Shown here in pieces: positions 26,008 through 34,469 of a stretch of 64,000 bases of DNA. Numbering within the stretch: position 1 is the first letter of the stretch; the number at the start of each line of letters is the position of its first letter. The DNA is taken from assembly GCA_900314855.1 (NCBI GenBank), contig OMWZ01000008.1, positions 1 through 64,000 on the forward strand. Direction: 5' to 3'. The notes under the pieces were generated by a model. It had not been told where the DNA came from. It saw only the letters and a list, made by a program, of their open reading frames with translations, and did no database searches. Source of the stretch: an uncultured Selenomonadales bacterium. GTDB taxonomy: Bacteria > Bacillota > Negativicutes > Acidaminococcales > Acidaminococcaceae. Position numbers and translations under genes: made by a program.

Positions 26008-26463
26008 TCAGATAGCGACATCGATTTTGGCGCTGACACCAACCCCCTGGATGCGCGTGCAGTTTGTCGGATCCAGGGAATCGACAGGAATCAGGGCCTG
26101 GATGCGGAAGGTGCGGTTCAGGAACTCCCCTTCCAGGGCCAGGGCGCCCTTGACCCGGTCCACCTGAGCCTGGGGACCGCTGATCTGGGCGGCGCCGACG
26201 TAGCCTTTGGAGCCGACGGCAATAATGGGCACGACCTTCGTGGCATAGTTGTCGCTGATGGGATACTTGGAAGTCAGTTTGTTGATAAAGGTGTTGAGCT
26301 GGCTGCTGTACGTGTCGACCAGGTAGACGATGCCGCCGGTCTTGACCACCTTGCCCAGGGTTCCCAGGAGGCCGCCGGCCTCGGCCTGGGCCAGGGGCAG
26401 GACATTACCCGCCAGATAGCCGCACAGGACGGCCGCTGCAAGATACACGCGTTTGGATTTCAT
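26008..26463 (-). CDS. Small exported protein of unknown function
   Basis: 151 residues. A clear signal peptide is present: KSKRVYLAAAVLCGYLAGNV then cleavage near AQAEAGG. The mature part has no domain I recognise. It contains GGLLGTLGKVVKTGGIVYLV (glycine-rich, amphipathic) and ends in a beta-rich portion with a single Cys (PTNCTRIQGVGVSAKIDVAI). Start ATG 26463 has AAGGAG 7 bases upstream; the longer frame to 26526 has no site. It is divergent from the TetR-adaptor-RND operon across a 210-base gap that contains the TetR promoter and an operator-like palindrome, so it could share control with it (inference). Confidence 0.6.
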   Translation of the reverse strand: MKSKRVYLAAAVLCGYLAGNVLPLAQAEAGGLLGTLGKVVKTGGIVYLVDTYSSQLNTFINKLTSKYPISDNYATKVVPIIAVGSKGYVGAAQISGPQAQVDRVKGALALEGEFLNRTFRIQALIPVDSLDPTNCTRIQGVGVSAKIDVAI

Positions 26464-26586
26464 AGGTACGCTCCTTCCTTTCTGTGAAACGGGGCCGCCG
26501 TCCGGAACAGGACGGCGGACAGACACTATATCTGCTGGTATACTTCGACAGGACAGGGAAAAAGTCCTTCCCTGGCAGATCCTGCC

Positions 26587-26614
26587 TTTACAAGGACGGG
26601 AACTGTGCTATAAT
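26587..26614 (+). promoter_or_regulatory. Promoter of the tetR-adaptor-RND operon
   Basis: TTTACA (26587-26592), 16 bases, TATAAT (26609-26614). It is followed 10 bases later by a perfect palindrome that probably binds the TetR protein. Confidence 0.75.
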
Positions 26615-26623
26615 TATTTTAAA

Positions 26624-26633
26624 TAATCGATTA
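26624..26633. promoter_or_regulatory. Candidate TetR operator TAATCGATTA
   Basis: Perfect 10-base palindrome at the expected transcription start, extended imperfectly on both sides (AAATAATCGATTAATT). Binding here would block the tetR-RND promoter, giving autoregulation. Confidence 0.55.
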
Positions 26634-26673
26634 ATTAATAGCAAATGAACTTTCTGTGAAGAGAGGGATACAT

Positions 26674-27297
26674 ATGACCACAGAAGCAGCGCCGCGGGAT
26701 ACGGTGCAGCGCATCGTGCAGGCAGCCACGGAGCTGTTCGCGGTGCAGAATTTCGAAGCCGTGTCGATCAAGACCATCGCGGCCAAGGCCGCTGTGAACA
26801 GCGCTTTAATCAGTTATTATTTCGGCGGCAAAAAGCAGCTCTACGTCGCGGTCCTGCAGCGGCAGGCCGCCCTGTTCCAGGACTGCATCGACCGCCTGCA
26901 GCACGAAAGCCTGACGGGGCTCCAGCGCATCTGGCGCCTGCTGGACAGCCAGGCCGCCATCCACCTGCAGGACAACAGCAGCATGCGCATCATCTACCGG
27001 GAACTGCTGGCGCCGACTAAGGCGAGCCAGGAACAGTTCGGCCTGGACCTGTTCCGGTTTTACGACCACGTGGCGGCCCTGTTCGACGAGGCGAAGTCCG
27101 AAGGATCCGTGCGAAACGACGTGGACAGCTACACGGCGTCGTTCACGCTCTTCTCCCTCTTGGCCTTCTACCTGGTCACGTACCAGTACAACCCCCACGA
27201 AAGCCGCATGCCCGGCGGCGATACCAAAGAGCGCATCCAAGGCGCCTTCCGTTCGTATTTGCAATTACTTCTGACAGGAAAGGAAGATTTACCATGA
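26674..27297 (+). CDS. TetR/AcrR-family transcriptional regulator
   Basis: 207 residues. The N-terminal helix-turn-helix covers residues ~10-55 (VQRIVQAATELFAVQNFEAV, then IAAKAAVNSALISYYFGGK), the classic TetR_N pattern ending in YYFGGKKQLY. The ligand-binding C-terminus is all-helical and variable; it carries a segment resembling the CerR/DUF1956-type C-terminal domain seen in RND-linked regulators. ATG 26674 has GAGAGGG 6 bases upstream; the GTG at 26656 lacks a site. Its last codons overlap the adaptor start by 4 bases. It is likely the local repressor of its own operon, relieved by a pump substrate. Confidence 0.88.
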   Translation: MTTEAAPRDTVQRIVQAATELFAVQNFEAVSIKTIAAKAAVNSALISYYFGGKKQLYVAVLQRQAALFQDCIDRLQHESLTGLQRIWRLLDSQAAIHLQDNSSMRIIYRELLAPTKASQEQFGLDLFRFYDHVAALFDEAKSEGSVRNDVDSYTASFTLFSLLAFYLVTYQYNPHESRMPGGDTKERIQGAFRSYLQLLLTGKEDLP

Positions 27298-28403
27298 AGC
27301 TCCCGGAATTCCGCCTGACCCGAACCCGCTCACTGCTCCTGGCAGCGGCGGCCATCCTGTTTGTGGCGTGGCGCGTCTACGCCGCCCTCTTCCCCACCCT
27401 GGGCGAAGAACGCAAAGACCCCGTCGTCCGCACGGTGACCATCGGTACCACGGCAACGGAAGACGCCGCCGTCTACCCCGGGGAAGTCCGGGGCAAGTAC
27501 GAAAGCAGCCTGGCCTTCCAGACCGCCGGCAAAATCATCGCCCGTCACGTCAACGTCGGCGACAAGGTCCACGCCGGCCAGGTCCTGCTCGAACTGGACC
27601 CGAAGGACGTGCAGCAGTCCCTGCTCGCCGCCGAGGCTTCGTACCAGTCGGCCCTGTCGAACTACAAGCTGGCCGAAGACAATAACCGGCGCTTTGCCGC
27701 CCTTTTTTCCCAAGGCGCCGTGAGCACCATGACGCGGGACCAGTACCGCACGCAGTTTGAAGCGGCGCAGGCAGCCCTGAAAAGCGCCGAGGCCAACCGG
27801 ACGGCCGCCCGGAACCAGCTTGGCTACACCCAGCTCGTGGCGGACCACGACGGCACCATTTCGTCCCTGTCGGGCGAGGTCGGCCAGGTCGTCGCCGCCG
27901 GCACGCCGGTCGTCACCCTGGTTGGGGCCGGCAACCGCGAAATCCAGATTTACGTTCCGGAAAACCGGATTCAGGACATCCGCCCCGGCATGGAAGCCAC
28001 GGTCAGTTTCTGGGCCCTGCAGCAGGTCACGGCCCGCGGCACGGTCACGGAAATCGCCTCCATGGCGGACAGCGTGACCCGTTCGTACCGCGTCCGCGTC
28101 GCCGTGCAGGACTGGCCGGCCGAGGCCAGGCTGGGCATGACGGCCAAAGTATCCCTGTCTACCGGGAAGGGCGCGGCCATCGTGATTCCTGCCAGCGCCG
28201 TCTACCAGACCGGGGATACCCCACAGGTCTGGCTCGTCAAGGACGGCAAGGCCGTCAAGGCCAACGTCACCATCGGCGGCTACGAAGGCAGCAGCGTCCG
28301 CGTCACGGCAGGCCTGTCCCAGGGGGATGTCGTCATCACGGGCGGCACCAATAAAATCGCCGAGGGCGAAGCAGTGCGTTTGGAAGGCGAGGAATTCAAA
28401 TGA
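27294..28403 (+). CDS. RND efflux periplasmic adaptor subunit (MFP)
   Basis: 369 residues. An N-terminal membrane anchor (LLLAAAAILFVAWRVYAAL) is present without a lipobox, unlike the other adaptor in the window. The lipoyl half-motif YESSLAFQTAGKIIARHV is followed by the coiled-coil hairpin (ASYQSALSNYKLAEDNNRRF, QFEAAQAALKSAEANRTAAR) and the second half (GYTQLVADHDGTISSLSGEV). The beta-barrel (EIQIYVPENRIQDIRPGMEA) then leads to the C-terminal domain. ATGA overlap with tetR upstream and again with the pump downstream shows tight translational coupling. Confidence 0.92.
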   Translation: MKLPEFRLTRTRSLLLAAAAILFVAWRVYAALFPTLGEERKDPVVRTVTIGTTATEDAAVYPGEVRGKYESSLAFQTAGKIIARHVNVGDKVHAGQVLLELDPKDVQQSLLAAEASYQSALSNYKLAEDNNRRFAALFSQGAVSTMTRDQYRTQFEAAQAALKSAEANRTAARNQLGYTQLVADHDGTISSLSGEVGQVVAAGTPVVTLVGAGNREIQIYVPENRIQDIRPGMEATVSFWALQQVTARGTVTEIASMADSVTRSYRVRVAVQDWPAEARLGMTAKVSLSTGKGAAIVIPASAVYQTGDTPQVWLVKDGKAVKANVTIGGYEGSSVRVTAGLSQGDVVITGGTNKIAEGEAVRLEGEEFK

Positions 28404-31400
28404 ACGGCAATTGGGCAGCATGGTCCATCAAACACAAGCAAGTCGTCTACTTTTTCGCGGTCCTCGTCGCGGCCATGGGCCTCTTTTCCTATTTCACCCT
28501 GGGACGGCAGGAAGACCCGAGCTTTTCCGTGAAGCAGATGGTCATTTCCACCAGCTGGCCCGGCGCCACGTCGAAGCAGATGGAGATGCAGGTCACGGAC
28601 AAGATTGAGAAGGTCGTCCAGACCGTTCCTGACGTGGATTACGTCACGAGCTACTCCCGGCCCGGCGTGTCCGTGGTCAATGTCTTTTTGAAAAATTCCA
28701 CCCCCGCCAGCCAGATGAAATCCCGCTGGCAGGAGGTGCGCAACCTGGTGGCGGACAACAAGCGGGATCTGCCGGCGGACATTTACGGCCCGTACTTCAA
28801 CGACCACTTTGACGACGTCTACGGCAACGTCTACGCCATTACGTCTGACAGCTTTTCCTACGAGGAAATGCGCCGCGTGGCCAGCAAAATCAAGGATATG
28901 TTCGTCCAGGTCCCGGACGTGAAAAAAGTCGAGCTCCTGGGCGTGCAGCCTGAAAAAATCTATCTTCAGGTCGACAACACGAAACTGGCCCAGCTCGGCC
29001 TGAGTGTCGACGACCTAGCCCGGGTCATCGCAGCCGAAACGTCCGTCACCCCGGCCCCCATGAAGCACGATGACACGCGGAACACGTATCTGCGCCTGAC
29101 GGGGATTCCCGACACGATCCAAAACATCGAGTCCCTGCCGGTCAGCGGCAACGGCCGCGTCCTGCGCCTGGGCGACATTGCGCGCGTCGAACGGGGATAC
29201 GCCGAACCGGCGGAACCGAAGATGTATTTCAACGGCAAGCCCGCCATCGGCATCGCCATTTCCATGACCGACGGCGGCAACAACCTGCGCCTGGGCGAAA
29301 ACCTGAACAAAAAGATTGCCGAAATCCGCGGCAACCTGCCCGTGGGGTTCGAGATCAGCCAGGTCCTGAACCAACCCCAGGTCGTCAAAAACTCCATCAA
29401 CGATTTCATGGAGAGCCTCCTCGAGGCCATCGTCATCGTCCTTGGCGTCAGCCTCCTGACCCTGGGTCGGCAGAGCGGCTACGTCATCTCCGTCTGCATC
29501 CCCCTGGTCCTGATGTGCAGCATGGTCGGCATGTACGCCTTCGGCATCGACCTGCACAAGGTGTCCCTGGGATCCCTGATCGTGGCCCTGGGCATGCTCG
29601 TCGATGACGCCGTCGTGGTCGTCGAAATGATCGAAAACAAGATCAACGAAGGATGGGACCGCGTCAAAGCCTGCTCCTACGCCTTCGAGAGCTGCGCCAA
29701 GCCCTTGCTGACAGGGACCATGATCACCTGTTCCAGCTTTCTGCCCATCGCCTTCGCCAAATCGAATGTGGGCGAATACGCAGGCAGTCTCTTTACGGTC
29801 ATTACGGTCACGCTCATGTCGAGCTGGCTCATCGCCGCCACGGTAGCGCCGACCCTGGCCTACGAATGGATCGTCCCCCACGATCCGGACAGCCAGGCGG
29901 GAGCGCCCATTTCCCCGGAAGCGAACCCGCTCTACCAGAAGCCCTTCTATAAAAAATTCCGGGCCCTGCTGCACTGGGCCCTGGAACACCGGAAAACCGT
30001 CGTCGCCGGCGCCATCGCCGTATTTTGCGCCTTTTTGCTCCTGGGCACGCAGCTGCGGCAGGAGTTCTTCCCCGCATCCGTGCGGCCGGAACTGCTGGTC
30101 GAGCTCAACCTGCCGGACGGATCCAGCCTGGCCGCCAGCGATGACGTCGCCAAAAAACTGACGGACATCGTCCGCCAGGACAAAGACGTGGCCAGCGTGT
30201 CCACCTACGTCGGCCAGTCGGCGCCCCGCTTCGTCCTCGTTCTCGACCCCGTGCTGCCGCGGAACAACTACGCCCAGCTCGTCGTCGTCGCCAAGGACAT
30301 CGACGCCCGCAAACGGATGGAACAAAAGATCACGAAAATCGTGGAACAGCAATTCCCCACGGTCCAGACCTATTCCCGTTCCATTCCGCTCGGCCCGCCA
30401 AGCCCCTACCCTGTCATGATCCGCGTCAGCGCCCCGACGGACGCCCAGGCACGGGAATACGCGGACAAGCTGAAACAGGTCATGCTGTCCAACAAGAAGA
30501 TCACCATGGTCCGCTACGACTGGATGGAAAAGGAACCGGCCCTCGAAATCCAGCTGGATGACGACAAACTGCGCCAGATGGGCCTGACCCGGAAAACCAT
30601 CGCCTCCGCCCTGTACGCGGAAATTTCGGGCTACACCGTAAGCCAGTATTACGAAGGGGACCAGGCCATCGACATGGTCTTCCGCCTCAATCCCGTGGAC
30701 CACTCGGACATCGCCGAGGTAGGCAATCTGGCTATCCCGACGGCAAGGGGCGCCGTTCCGCTGCGTCAGGTCGCCCGGCTCCGCTACGTCAATGAAGACG
30801 GCATGATCTGGCGCCGCAACCTGCGCCCGACCATTACGGTCAATGCCGGTATCGTTTCCGGCGTGACGGGCAACGACGTGTCCCATGAAATCATGGCTGC
30901 CGCGAACAAGCAGCTGTCCCTCCCGGCAGGCGTTACCCTGGAAGAAGACGGCGCCGCCGAACACAGCGTCGAAGCAACGGCTTCCATCCTGCAGCCCGTG
31001 CCGGCCATGCTCATCCTCATGCTCGTCCTGCTCATGGTGATGCTGAAGGACGTGCGCAAGCTCTTCGTCGTCGTCTGCACGGCTCCCCTGGGCCTCATCG
31101 GCGTCATCCTCGGCCTCTTCCTCTTCAACACGCCTTTAAGCGTCATGGCCGAAATCGGCGCCCTGGCCCTCATCGGTACCATCATCCGCAACTCCACCGT
31201 CCTCGTGGACCAGATCGACCAGCACCTGGCTGCCGGCATGACGCCCTTCCGGGCCGTCACGGAATCGGTCATCGTCCGCTTCCGCCCGATCATGCTGACC
31301 GCCCTGACCACCGTCCTCGGCCTGCTCCCCATGTTCCCGAACGACTTTTGGCGCGGTCTGGCCATCGCCATGGCGGCCGGCCTGACCGTGGCCACCATGA

Positions 31401-31462
31401 TTACCCTGGTCATCATGCCCGTGCTCTACTGCATGGTCTTCCGGATTCCCAACGAAAACTGA
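28400..31462 (+). CDS. RND efflux pump (AcrB/MexB-like family)
   Basis: 1020 residues. It has twelve membrane helices with two large periplasmic loops. TM4 proton-relay aspartates are in LGMLVDDAVVVVEMIENKIN. The N-terminus (AAWSIKHKQVVYFFAVLVAA) and the short ENKINEG loop fit the divergent branch of AcrB-type pumps seen with CzcA/MexK-like partners rather than the classic HAE1 protein at 6914. The substrate is unknown. Last gene of the three-gene operon, followed by a large hairpin. As for the first system, no outer-membrane channel gene accompanies it. Confidence 0.92.
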   Translation: MNGNWAAWSIKHKQVVYFFAVLVAAMGLFSYFTLGRQEDPSFSVKQMVISTSWPGATSKQMEMQVTDKIEKVVQTVPDVDYVTSYSRPGVSVVNVFLKNSTPASQMKSRWQEVRNLVADNKRDLPADIYGPYFNDHFDDVYGNVYAITSDSFSYEEMRRVASKIKDMFVQVPDVKKVELLGVQPEKIYLQVDNTKLAQLGLSVDDLARVIAAETSVTPAPMKHDDTRNTYLRLTGIPDTIQNIESLPVSGNGRVLRLGDIARVERGYAEPAEPKMYFNGKPAIGIAISMTDGGNNLRLGENLNKKIAEIRGNLPVGFEISQVLNQPQVVKNSINDFMESLLEAIVIVLGVSLLTLGRQSGYVISVCIPLVLMCSMVGMYAFGIDLHKVSLGSLIVALGMLVDDAVVVVEMIENKINEGWDRVKACSYAFESCAKPLLTGTMITCSSFLPIAFAKSNVGEYAGSLFTVITVTLMSSWLIAATVAPTLAYEWIVPHDPDSQAGAPISPEANPLYQKPFYKKFRALLHWALEHRKTVVAGAIAVFCAFLLLGTQLRQEFFPASVRPELLVELNLPDGSSLAASDDVAKKLTDIVRQDKDVASVSTYVGQSAPRFVLVLDPVLPRNNYAQLVVVAKDIDARKRMEQKITKIVEQQFPTVQTYSRSIPLGPPSPYPVMIRVSAPTDAQAREYADKLKQVMLSNKKITMVRYDWMEKEPALEIQLDDDKLRQMGLTRKTIASALYAEISGYTVSQYYEGDQAIDMVFRLNPVDHSDIAEVGNLAIPTARGAVPLRQVARLRYVNEDGMIWRRNLRPTITVNAGIVSGVTGNDVSHEIMAAANKQLSLPAGVTLEEDGAAEHSVEATASILQPVPAMLILMLVLLMVMLKDVRKLFVVVCTAPLGLIGVILGLFLFNTPLSVMAEIGALALIGTIIRNSTVLVDQIDQHLAAGMTPFRAVTESVIVRFRPIMLTALTTVLGLLPMFPNDFWRGLAIAMAAGLTVATMITLVIMPVLYCMVFRIPNEN

Positions 31463-31473
31463 CCCCCAAACAC

Positions 31474-31547
31474 AAAATCCCGCGGCTGTTCCTGCCGTAC
31501 GGGGCGCTCCTTGCGCCCGCCTGTACGGGGAACGGCGGCGGGATTTT
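31474..31547. terminator. Large nested bidirectional terminator hairpin
   Basis: AAAATCCCGC (31474-31483) pairs with GCGGGATTTT (31538-31547). Inside it GTTCC/GGAAC and CCGTACGGGGCG-type arms form a second stem around CTCCTT. It separates the convergent RND pump and aroQ genes and carries T-rich ends on both strands. Confidence 0.82.
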
Positions 31548-31569
31548 CTTTGTGCTTCGACGGGGGGCC

Positions 31570-31998
31570 TTAGCATCCAGCGAAATACTGCAGCGCCAGG
31601 GCGTACCCTTTCAGGCCCAGACCGCAGATCTGGCCGGTACAGCCTGCCGTGGTCACGCAGTGGTGCCGGAATTCCTCGCGCTGGTGGATATTGCTGATAT
31701 GCACTTCCACTGCCGGCAGATTCACGCCTTTCAGGGCGTCGAGGATGGCAATGCTGTAGTGCGTGTAGGCGCCGGGGTTCAGGATGATGCCGTCCTTGGT
31801 GCCGTAACATTCCTGGATCCAGGTCACAAGCTGGCCTTCGGAATTGCTCTGCCGGATTTCCACCTCCAGTCCCAGTTCGGCTGCCGTGTCTTCGAGGTAG
31901 CGGCACAGGCCGGCATAGTCCGTGCTGCCGTAGATATCTTTTTCCCGGATACCGAGCAGATTGAGGTTCGGTCCGTTCAATACGAGAATTTTCTTCAT
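31570..31998 (-). CDS. aroQ: 3-dehydroquinate dehydratase, type II
   Basis: 142 residues. It converts 3-dehydroquinate to 3-dehydroshikimate. Type II marks: NGPNLNLLGIREKDIYGS, with the catalytic Tyr in YGS; NPGAYTHYSIAILDAL; and VEVHISNIHQREEFRHHCV. The family forms dodecamers in the cytoplasm. Last gene of the nine-gene aro operon; its ATG overlaps the aroK stop by 4 bases. Confidence 0.96.
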   Translation of the reverse strand: MKKILVLNGPNLNLLGIREKDIYGSTDYAGLCRYLEDTAAELGLEVEIRQSNSEGQLVTWIQECYGTKDGIILNPGAYTHYSIAILDALKGVNLPAVEVHISNIHQREEFRHHCVTTAGCTGQICGLGLKGYALALQYFAGC

Positions 31999-32504
31999 TT
32001 CGATTCCTCCTGGATTTTCCGTCCTTCTTCCCAGAGGGCCCGCAGGACCTCCTGGCGCGTTCCCTTATTGCGGACGACGCGATCCGCCGCCGCTTCGTAG
32101 AGATGGCGGCGCTGCGCGTACAGTTCATAGACACGCTTCGTCCCGTCCCGCAGCAGGGGACGGTACGCCATATCCACGTCGCCGGCGATAGCCTCGGGGC
32201 TCCGGTCCAAAAAGAGGAGGACCCCGTTTTCCTTGAGGGCCGCGATGTTTTCGGGCCGCAGCACCACACCGCCCCCCATGGCGAGGACTTTCCCTTCCAG
32301 GCGGGCGAGGCGCCGCACCGTCGCCGTTTCACAGTGCCGGAACCAGTCCTCGCTGACGGCGAAAAGTTCCGGAATGGTCTTGCCCGTATCCTTCTCGATT
32401 TCCGGGTCGGCGTCGATGAAATCCATCTGCAGGAGTTCCGCCAGGCGGCGGCCCAGGGTCGTCTTCCCGCTCCCCGGCATGCCAATCAGCACAATATTCT
32501 TCAT
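31995..32504 (-). CDS. aroK: Shikimate kinase
   Basis: 169 residues. ATP-dependent 3-phosphorylation of shikimate. Walker A GMPGSGKTTLGRRLAELL is at the N-terminus. FIDADPEIEKDTGKTI (the DxD with substrate contacts) and the glycine-rich AMGGGVVLRPENIAAL follow. The lid arginine is in YRPLLR. Length and order are standard. Overlaps aroQ by 4 bases. Confidence 0.95.
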   Translation of the reverse strand: MKNIVLIGMPGSGKTTLGRRLAELLQMDFIDADPEIEKDTGKTIPELFAVSEDWFRHCETATVRRLARLEGKVLAMGGGVVLRPENIAALKENGVLLFLDRSPEAIAGDVDMAYRPLLRDGTKRVYELYAQRRHLYEAAADRVVRNKGTRQEVLRALWEEGRKIQEESK

Positions 32505-32513
32505 CGCCGCACC

Positions 32514-33320
32514 TCACAACAAGCCGCGCACATCGTCCACGACCGCGTCCACCAGAGCCTCGTCCAGGGTGCGGCCCAGCCAAATCTCATCCGCCCGGAC
32601 GGCCTGGGCCACGAGCATATAGAGCCCGTTGACGGCCGGTTTTCCCTGCCTGTCGGCCAGCTGCAGGAAGCAGGTCTGGGCCGGATTGTAGATCAAGTCC
32701 ACGGCGGCGCCGAAACGGTCCATGACCGCCGCGTCCACAGGCGACGCGGCGATGTTCGGAAACATGCCGACGGGCGTGCAGTTGACGAGCAGGTCGCCCT
32801 GCAGCGTCCGCAGCTGGTCGTAGGAAATCAGGGGAAAGCGGGACCGCAGCGCTGCCGGCGCGGTTTCCGGATGACGCGAAACGACCTGGATCGACGCCGC
32901 CCCCTCGTCGTGCAGGCATTGCAGGACCGCCCGCGACGCCCCGCCGGTCCCGAGGACGCAGACCCTTTTCCCGCCAGGCTGCAGGCCGTGGCGCGCCAGG
33001 AGGCGGGAAAAGCCGAAATAGTCCGTATTGTACCCTTCGGCCCGGTCTTCCCGGAACAAAATCGTGTTGACCGCCCCGATGGCCGCCGCTTCGGGCGAAA
33101 TCCAGTCCAGTTCCGCCAGGACCGCTACCTTATGGGGAATGGTCACGTTGACGCCCCGGCAGGACTGCCGCAAGGCGCGCACCTTGTCCGCCAGCCCTTC
33201 CGGAGGCACTTCCAGCCGTTCATAAGTCAGGGCAATGCCCAGGCGATCCGCCACGGCCTGATGGATCTGCGGCGAAATGCTGTGCCCCAGCTTCGCCCCC
33301 AATAATCCCAATCGAATCAT
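32514..33320 (-). CDS. aroE: Shikimate dehydrogenase
   Basis: 268 residues. NADPH-dependent reduction of 3-dehydroshikimate. GAKLGHSISPQIHQAVADRL is at the N-terminus, and the catalytic Lys sits in GVNVTIPHKVAVLAEL. The dinucleotide-binding loop is VCVLGTGGASRAVLQCL. DLIYNPAQTCFLQLADRQG and the C-terminal helix complete the family. Spaced 9 bases from both neighbours; the ribosome site AGGTG is modest. Confidence 0.95.
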   Translation of the reverse strand: MIRLGLLGAKLGHSISPQIHQAVADRLGIALTYERLEVPPEGLADKVRALRQSCRGVNVTIPHKVAVLAELDWISPEAAAIGAVNTILFREDRAEGYNTDYFGFSRLLARHGLQPGGKRVCVLGTGGASRAVLQCLHDEGAASIQVVSRHPETAPAALRSRFPLISYDQLRTLQGDLLVNCTPVGMFPNIAASPVDAAVMDRFGAAVDLIYNPAQTCFLQLADRQGKPAVNGLYMLVAQAVRADEIWLGRTLDEALVDAVVDDVRGLL

Positions 33321-33329
33321 TCGCGCACC

Positions 33330-34469
33330 TCACAACAGGACATCTTCGTCGGACACATAATTGCCCAGGATCTTGCAATAGGCGCTGTGCTCGGCAATTT
33401 CCTGCAGGCCCTGCCGCACCTTGGGATCGTCCAGGTTGCCCGTCAGGTCGATGTGGAAAAAGTACTCCCACGACCGCCCGTCAATGGGCCGCGATTCCAG
33501 GTTCGTCATGTTCAGGCCGCAATCGTAAAAGTGGCCCAGGACCTTGTACAGGGATCCCGGCTCGTGTTTCGTCGCGATAACCACGGTAATCTTGTTCGCG
33601 TCGGGGCGGTGCTCCGGCTCGTCGGCCACGACAATGAAGCGCGTCGTGTTCGCGTTGTTGTAGTTGATATGCTCCGCCAGCACGGTCAGTCCATAGAGCT
33701 TGGCCGCCTGTTTCGACGCGATGGCGGCCTTCGTCTTGTCCTTGCTTTCGGCCACCATCTGGGCGCTGCGCGCCGTGTTGAAAAAGGGCACAAACTCCAG
33801 GGACGGGTGTTTGCGGAAAAAGGCGCGGGACTGCTCGAAGCCCTGGGGATGGGAATAGACCTTGCGGATGTCCCCCAGCGCCGCGCCCGGCAAGGCCAGC
33901 AGGTTCTGATCCACCTTGAGGCTCTTTTCCCCGATGATGTGACAGTCATGGCTGCGGATCAAATCGTAGACTTCCGTAATGCCGCCGGTGGAAGAGTTCT
34001 CGATTGGCAGGACGCCATACTTGATTTCGTGGCGCTTGACGGCGACGACGACGTCTTCGAAATGGACGTAATTCATTTCGACGACCGGCACGCCGGTAAA
34101 ATATTCTTCCAGGGCCTGGTGGCTGAAGGATCCCTGCACGCCCTGGTAGCCTACGCGGATTGGGGCCCCGCCCTGCTCGCGCCGGCGGATATTGTCCGCC
34201 AGGATCTGGATCTGCAAATCCCGGCTCGCCGCCATGACCTGTTCCAGGACGGTCTGGAGCTGCGGCGCGAACGCCTTGTCCCGCAGCCGCTCCACGGCCT
34301 TCGCCAGGACCTTCTGCTCCCGTTCCCGGTCGAGGACCGGCAAATGCCGGGCGTCCTTGTAGGCCGCAATGTGGCGCACGGCGGCAAAGCGCGCCTCCAG
34401 GGTTTCGACGAGGGTCTGGTCCAGCGTGTCGATTTCCGCCCGGAGCGCCCCTAAATCACGTTCTGTCAT
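33330..34469 (-). CDS. pheA: Bifunctional chorismate mutase / prephenate dehydratase (P-protein)
   Basis: 379 residues. It converts chorismate through prephenate to phenylpyruvate. Residues 1-85 form an AroQ-type chorismate mutase (LRAEIDTLDQTLVETLEARF). The dehydratase domain, ~105-280, has RVGYQGVQGSFSHQALEEYF and the diagnostic NTTRFIVV. A C-terminal ACT domain has KHEPGSLYKVLGHFYDCGLN and ESRPIDGRSWEYFFHID, the pattern that senses phenylalanine. Start ATG 34469 has GGAGAAGG directly upstream and overlaps the aroC stop by 4 bases; the longer frame to 34562 is rejected. Fusion of mutase and dehydratase is the proteobacterial-like arrangement, but occurs in Negativicutes too. Confidence 0.95.
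   Translation of the reverse strand: MTERDLGALRAEIDTLDQTLVETLEARFAAVRHIAAYKDARHLPVLDREREQKVLAKAVERLRDKAFAPQLQTVLEQVMAASRDLQIQILADNIRRREQGGAPIRVGYQGVQGSFSHQALEEYFTGVPVVEMNYVHFEDVVVAVKRHEIKYGVLPIENSSTGGITEVYDLIRSHDCHIIGEKSLKVDQNLLALPGAALGDIRKVYSHPQGFEQSRAFFRKHPSLEFVPFFNTARSAQMVAESKDKTKAAIASKQAAKLYGLTVLAEHINYNNANTTRFIVVADEPEHRPDANKITVVIATKHEPGSLYKVLGHFYDCGLNMTNLESRPIDGRSWEYFFHIDLTGNLDDPKVRQGLQEIAEHSAYCKILGNYVSDEDVLL

Noticed and set aside
29015..30964. Leftward 649-codon frame inside the second RND pump
   Set aside because: Antisense shadow with His/Asp-rich low-complexity translation.
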